This document shows positions 60,325 through 64,000 of a stretch of DNA of 64,000 nt, one piece after another. The notes beneath the pieces were generated by a model. It saw only the letters and a list, made by a program, of their open reading frames with translations. It did no database searches and was not told the origin of the DNA. This DNA is from Nocardia amamiensis NBRC 102102 (GTDB lineage: Bacteria; Actinomycetota; Actinomycetes; Mycobacteriales; Mycobacteriaceae): assembly GCF_001612745.1 (NCBI RefSeq), contig NZ_BDBA01000024.1, forward strand, positions 32,057-96,056, in the 5' to 3' direction. Position 1 is the stretch's first letter. Every line of letters starts with the position of its first letter. The translations under genes were made by a program, and so were the position numbers.

Positions 60325-63300
60325 GTGCCCAGCGCCAAGGTGGCGACCCAGGCGAAAGAGCCCTCGAAGAAGCCACCCGGGCACAAACCGATCCAGAAGA
60401 AGCTGGCCGTCGGCGCGGCGGGCGACCGCTTCGAACGCGAGGCCGACCAGGTCGCCCGGGAGGCGGTGCACGGACACGGCGCCGACGAAGCGGTGGCCAT
60501 CCCGCCGACGATCAGCTCGCTCGGCGCGCAGCGCGCTCCGCTGCCGCCGGCCACGCGGGATAAGCCGCAAAACTCAGCCTCCCGCCGCGCCAAGCCTGTG
60601 CAGCGCAAACCGGCACCCTCGCTGCCGCGGATCGGCGCAGACCGGCCATCGGGCAAGCGCGCGCAACGGGACGCGGTCGCCGGCAGCGCGGGAGCGACTG
60701 CGCCTGCCGGCGTCGAAACCTTGATCGGGCGGATGCAGGCGGGTGGCGGCCGTGCCCTCGACGGCGGTGCCCGGAACCTGCTGGAGAGCAGGCTCGGCCA
60801 CGACTTCTCCAGTGTCCGAGTGCACCACGACAGTGGCGCGGCGAGCGCCGCGCAGGCACTGAACGCCCGCGCGTTCACGGTCGGACGGGACGTCTTCTTC
60901 AACACCGGGGAGTACCGGCCGCACACGCTGGCCGGCCGCGAGCTGATCGCCCACGAGCTCACCCACACCGTCCAGCAGGCCGGGGGAGGGGTACGGAAGA
61001 AGGTGCAGCGGGCACCCACCCCAGGCACCGGCACGACCTCACCACAGCAGGAGGAGGAGCAGGACCAGACGGCGCCGACGTCGACGACGTTCGCCTCGAC
61101 CCGGTTGCCCGGGGGTGGTCTCGACACCTCCAACGTGGGCAAGAGCCGGGGCATGATCACGCTGCCTGTGCTGGGCCTGCCCTCGGTCGCGGGTGCACTC
61201 AAGGGCACAGCCGGGGGACTCGTGACGCCAGTGGCGGCGCCGGGCCGGGAGGTGCCGGCGGTGGGGGCGCCGTTCACGCTGGGGCCGGTGGGCGAACGCG
61301 ACGACAGCAAGGCCCATGAGGTATGGACAGCCTACGCCCGCACCAACTTCAAGGCCGGCGTGCGCGCCAAGCTGGACCAGATGCTTGCGGGGACCCCGAA
61401 CGTGCCGCAACTGACCGGGACCGGCAACGCGACACCGGTCTACTACCTGAAATTCAAGAACAGCGGTGGGCACGTCTTCATCGGTACCCTCGACGAGCTG
61501 TCCGACCAGGACGCACTGCTACGGCCGCAGTGGAGCAGGACTGGCAGCCCGTTGCAAGGGCGTGGCGCGACCCTCGACGCCGACCACTTCCTCGAGCTGC
61601 AGATCGGCGGTAACGACGCCGCCGACAACATGTGGCTTCTCGGGTCGGGCTACAACCGCTCCGTCGGCAGCGCGCTCAAGGCCCACATCGAGCGTGACCT
61701 CAAGACGATCCTCGTCGAGGTGGGGTCGACGTCGATCCCGGAGACAGAGAGGCCGACCGACGTCAACGAGATGAAGCGCGTCTGGACTATCCGGTTCTCT
61801 ACGGTCGCCGCAGGCTCCGGCTTCGACACGACACAACCCGACTTCTGGACGCAGAACCAGATAAACACCGGCGCTCACCTCGACCACCTCAAGTTCATGA
61901 CCGAGGCGGACCTGGTGGCCGCGGGGCTGCGTCTGGAGAATAATGGCGTACAGCCCACTCGTGTCCGCATCTTTCCCGGCCCTGGTGGCGGTGCCATGAG
62001 GACGGTGCGGCTCAACGCAGCTGAGCAGGTCGAGGGCGGGACGTTCCTGTACCCGAACATCTGGGTGACCGGAGGCGCCTACTTCGGCGGCTCCACCGAC
62101 CAAGCGGAGACGCGGCTGCTCCGCCTGGATGTCGTGATCAACAAGGTCGCCAAGGGGACCAAGAACCCGATCGCGGCGAAGAGCGGCACCATCGACGTCC
62201 TGCGCGACCCGAGGATGGGCATCGCGGGCTACCTCTCGCGGCAGTCGATCATCAACCAGTTCGCCTACATGGATTTCGCCCCGCTCAGCCCGCTGGCCTT
62301 CACCGACCTGGGCGTGAACGCCGAAGGCGTGCTGGTCGGCACCGGCAGCGTGCTGTCGTCGAAGGCGCTGTTCCCCGGCCTGAGCGTGCCGCTCGTCCTG
62401 TACGGCGACCGGATCATGATGAGCTTCCCGGTGCCGGCCGACAACCTCAGCCTCGGTCCACTCACCGTCACCGAGGCCGCGCTGTCATTGGGGGTCGGGA
62501 CGCCGGGCCTGTTCATCGAGGGGTACGCCGGGTTCGTCGTCAACGGCCTCGGCTCCGGATCGCTGACAGCCGAGATCGCCGAGCACGGTCCGCAGCTGAG
62601 CGGTGCGTTCAACTTCGACGCCGACTTCTTCACGCCCGCGCAGGTGACGGCGACCTACGATCTGGCGACCGACACTCTGACCGCCGGCGGCACCCTCGGT
62701 GTGGAGAAAGGCAAGATCGAGGGCGTCGACTCCGGGACGGTGACCGTGCTGGTGTCGCGCGAACGCCTCGACTTCAACGGCATGATCAACCTGGGCGCCC
62801 CGTTGGCCGGCACTGTGGTGGACGTCGCTTACACCCACGACGAAGGGCTGCGGATCGGCGCCAACAACATCCCGCTTCCGTTCGCCAGCCTGCCCGCTGT
62901 GCAGAACGCAACCATGTCGGTCGCCGCCACGCGCACCCCCGAGGGGGTCTGGAGCTTCGGCGGCACCGGCCAGGCCATGCTCGCCGCACCCGGTGCCACC
63001 GGCGTCATCGCTTTGCGCTACCTCGACGGCGTCGTCACGATGACGGCCGCGGGACAGGTGGCCAAGGGGCCCGCGAGCGGCACCCTCAACTTCACCGCGA
63101 CCAACGCGCCGCTCGACGAGCAGGGCAACCCGGTCGAGGGGCCACCGACCACGACGGTCACGGTGTGGGGCCGGGGCATGGTGACGATCCGGTTCGGCAA
63201 CGTCCTGATGGGGACCGCCGGCATCGAGCTCACTCGTGACAATCGGGTCATCCTCAGCGGAATCGTCGCGCTGCCGCCGGAGTTCGAGGTCTTCCCCCGG

Positions 63301-63975
63301 CGGACGTTCACCAAGGACCTGCTGCACATCGAACCGCCCGAGTTCCCCATCTGGGGCGTCTCTGTCGCCGGAGTCGGTGTGGGCGTTTTCGCCTTCGTCG
63401 ACGCACGCATCGCGTTCGAGGCGTATGTCGGCGCGGGCGTCATCCGTGATGCCGCCATAACCGCGGAGCTCGACCTGGACCACCCGGAGCTCGCAACACT
63501 GCACGGGCACGGCGAGTCCTTCGTGCCGGCGTACGCGGGCCTCACCCTCGACGTCGGCGGTGGTCTGCGCGCGCGGGCGGCGGTCGCCTATGCCCAGGGC
63601 CGAGTCGGCCTCCAGGGCACGCTCGGCATCCAGGCAGACGCCTCGGCCGGGCTCGACATCGACTGGAACCCGACCAGCGGCCTCGCCGTCGAGACACGTG
63701 TGGCCACCAACGTGCGGCCGAAGTTCCGCCTCAGCGCCAATGCCTCAGTGACGATCGGAGTCGACCTGCTCGTCACCGACGTCTCGCGTACGTTCGGGCC
63801 GTGGCAGCGCACGCTGGGGGAGTTCGGGCCCAACATGGAGCTCGGCGTCGAGTTCCCGGTGCGCTGGTCGGAAGCCAACGGCCTCGACCTCAGCGTTGAC
63901 GACATCGTCGTACGCCAACCTACCCTCGACGCCCGGGGCCTCATGAGCAGCGTGTTCGATGAGTTGGCGGGCTGA
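60325..63975 (+). CDS. eCIS core-domain (DUF4157) cargo protein with internal HNH-like motif
   Basis: This 1216-residue protein has the cargo signature IQKKLAVGAAGDRFEREADQ at residues 23-42. The DUF4157 domain spans about 135-220: LESRLGHDFSSVRVHHDSGA and the HELTH zinc-peptidase-like motif at 210-214. A Pro/Gly linker follows, then residues 330-480 with DADHFLELQIGGNDAADNMW (H421), shaped like an HNH nuclease core. The remaining 700 residues are beta-rich repeats (SLGPLTVTEAALSLGVG). The DUF4157 region probably targets or processes the protein in the particle, and the HNH-like part may be the toxin. It is the last complete gene in the window. Confidence 0.82.
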   Translation: MPSAKVATQAKEPSKKPPGHKPIQKKLAVGAAGDRFEREADQVAREAVHGHGADEAVAIPPTISSLGAQRAPLPPATRDKPQNSASRRAKPVQRKPAPSLPRIGADRPSGKRAQRDAVAGSAGATAPAGVETLIGRMQAGGGRALDGGARNLLESRLGHDFSSVRVHHDSGAASAAQALNARAFTVGRDVFFNTGEYRPHTLAGRELIAHELTHTVQQAGGGVRKKVQRAPTPGTGTTSPQQEEEQDQTAPTSTTFASTRLPGGGLDTSNVGKSRGMITLPVLGLPSVAGALKGTAGGLVTPVAAPGREVPAVGAPFTLGPVGERDDSKAHEVWTAYARTNFKAGVRAKLDQMLAGTPNVPQLTGTGNATPVYYLKFKNSGGHVFIGTLDELSDQDALLRPQWSRTGSPLQGRGATLDADHFLELQIGGNDAADNMWLLGSGYNRSVGSALKAHIERDLKTILVEVGSTSIPETERPTDVNEMKRVWTIRFSTVAAGSGFDTTQPDFWTQNQINTGAHLDHLKFMTEADLVAAGLRLENNGVQPTRVRIFPGPGGGAMRTVRLNAAEQVEGGTFLYPNIWVTGGAYFGGSTDQAETRLLRLDVVINKVAKGTKNPIAAKSGTIDVLRDPRMGIAGYLSRQSIINQFAYMDFAPLSPLAFTDLGVNAEGVLVGTGSVLSSKALFPGLSVPLVLYGDRIMMSFPVPADNLSLGPLTVTEAALSLGVGTPGLFIEGYAGFVVNGLGSGSLTAEIAEHGPQLSGAFNFDADFFTPAQVTATYDLATDTLTAGGTLGVEKGKIEGVDSGTVTVLVSRERLDFNGMINLGAPLAGTVVDVAYTHDEGLRIGANNIPLPFASLPAVQNATMSVAATRTPEGVWSFGGTGQAMLAAPGATGVIALRYLDGVVTMTAAGQVAKGPASGTLNFTATNAPLDEQGNPVEGPPTTTVTVWGRGMVTIRFGNVLMGTAGIELTRDNRVILSGIVALPPEFEVFPRRTFTKDLLHIEPPEFPIWGVSVAGVGVGVFAFVDARIAFEAYVGAGVIRDAAITAELDLDHPELATLHGHGESFVPAYAGLTLDVGGGLRARAAVAYAQGRVGLQGTLGIQADASAGLDIDWNPTSGLAVETRVATNVRPKFRLSANASVTIGVDLLVTDVSRTFGPWQRTLGEFGPNMELGVEFPVRWSEANGLDLSVDDIVVRQPTLDARGLMSSVFDELAG

Positions 63976-64000
63976 TCGTGCGAAAGTCCTAGCTCGGCAA

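Noticed and set aside
37282..63975. Prophage
   Set aside because: Sheath and baseplate genes are present but no capsid, portal, terminase, lysis or integrase gene. The AAA+ ATPase, DUF4255 and DUF4157 genes mark an eCIS.

Overview
The window is high-GC DNA from a mycolata-type actinomycete, most likely Nocardia or a close relative (inference). The signs are GTG/TTG starts, many 4-base gene overlaps, WXG100/ESX-type secreted proteins, an F420-type LLM oxidoreductase, a LAL-type LuxR regulator and an XRE/DUF397 remnant. Base composition is uneven: the 24.7-32 kb block is visibly more AT-rich than its flanks, while the 37-64 kb block is very GC-rich.

Region 1 (1-5 kb) holds the 3' part of a very large polymorphic-toxin-like protein: helical N-terminus, kinase-like segment, Pro/acid repeats, six FHA-type domains and a C-terminal HExxH metallopeptidase. 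A small downstream gene is a possible partner. Region 2 (5-24 kb) is a mosaic of ordinary and accessory genes: a frameshifted DUF429-like gene, VapBC, a glutamine amidotransferase, a deletion-fused XRE/DUF397 remnant, two orphan SUKH-like genes, a fatty-acid desaturase, a beta-lactamase-fold hydrolase, a VOC protein, a LAL regulator, an HXXEE membrane protein divergent from a His-rich membrane protein plus lipoprotein pair, an LLM oxidoreductase with a remnant quinone oxidoreductase, a TetR protein with an extra C-terminal HTH, a GIY-YIG-like protein and an FAD monooxygenase.

Region 3 (24-37 kb) is an accessory island of gene cassettes: an unknown protein plus an AIPR protein; a single-chain nuclease-methylase-specificity protein of type IIG style; an ESX EndoU toxin module (two WXG100 proteins, a frameshifted toxin, a MafI-like immunity protein); and a DinB protein. 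The gaps between cassettes (about 0.3-1.3 kb each) carry diverged copies of one dispersed repeat family, with no transposase visible.

Region 4 (37-64 kb) is one head-to-tail operon of about 18 genes for an extracellular contractile injection system (eCIS): sheath, tube, zinc-ribbon baseplate protein, Pro-rich linker, DUF4255 cap, AAA+ ATPase, Afp7-like tube protein, LysM-like protein, gp27-like hub, gp5-like OB spike, PAAR-like tip, gp25, two baseplate-J-type wedge proteins, a tail-protein-I-type protein, a DUF6519/beta-helix protein, a coiled-coil protein and a DUF4157 (eCIS core) cargo protein with an internal HNH-like motif. No capsid, portal, terminase or integrase is present, which argues against a prophage. 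No obvious tape-measure gene is seen in the window.
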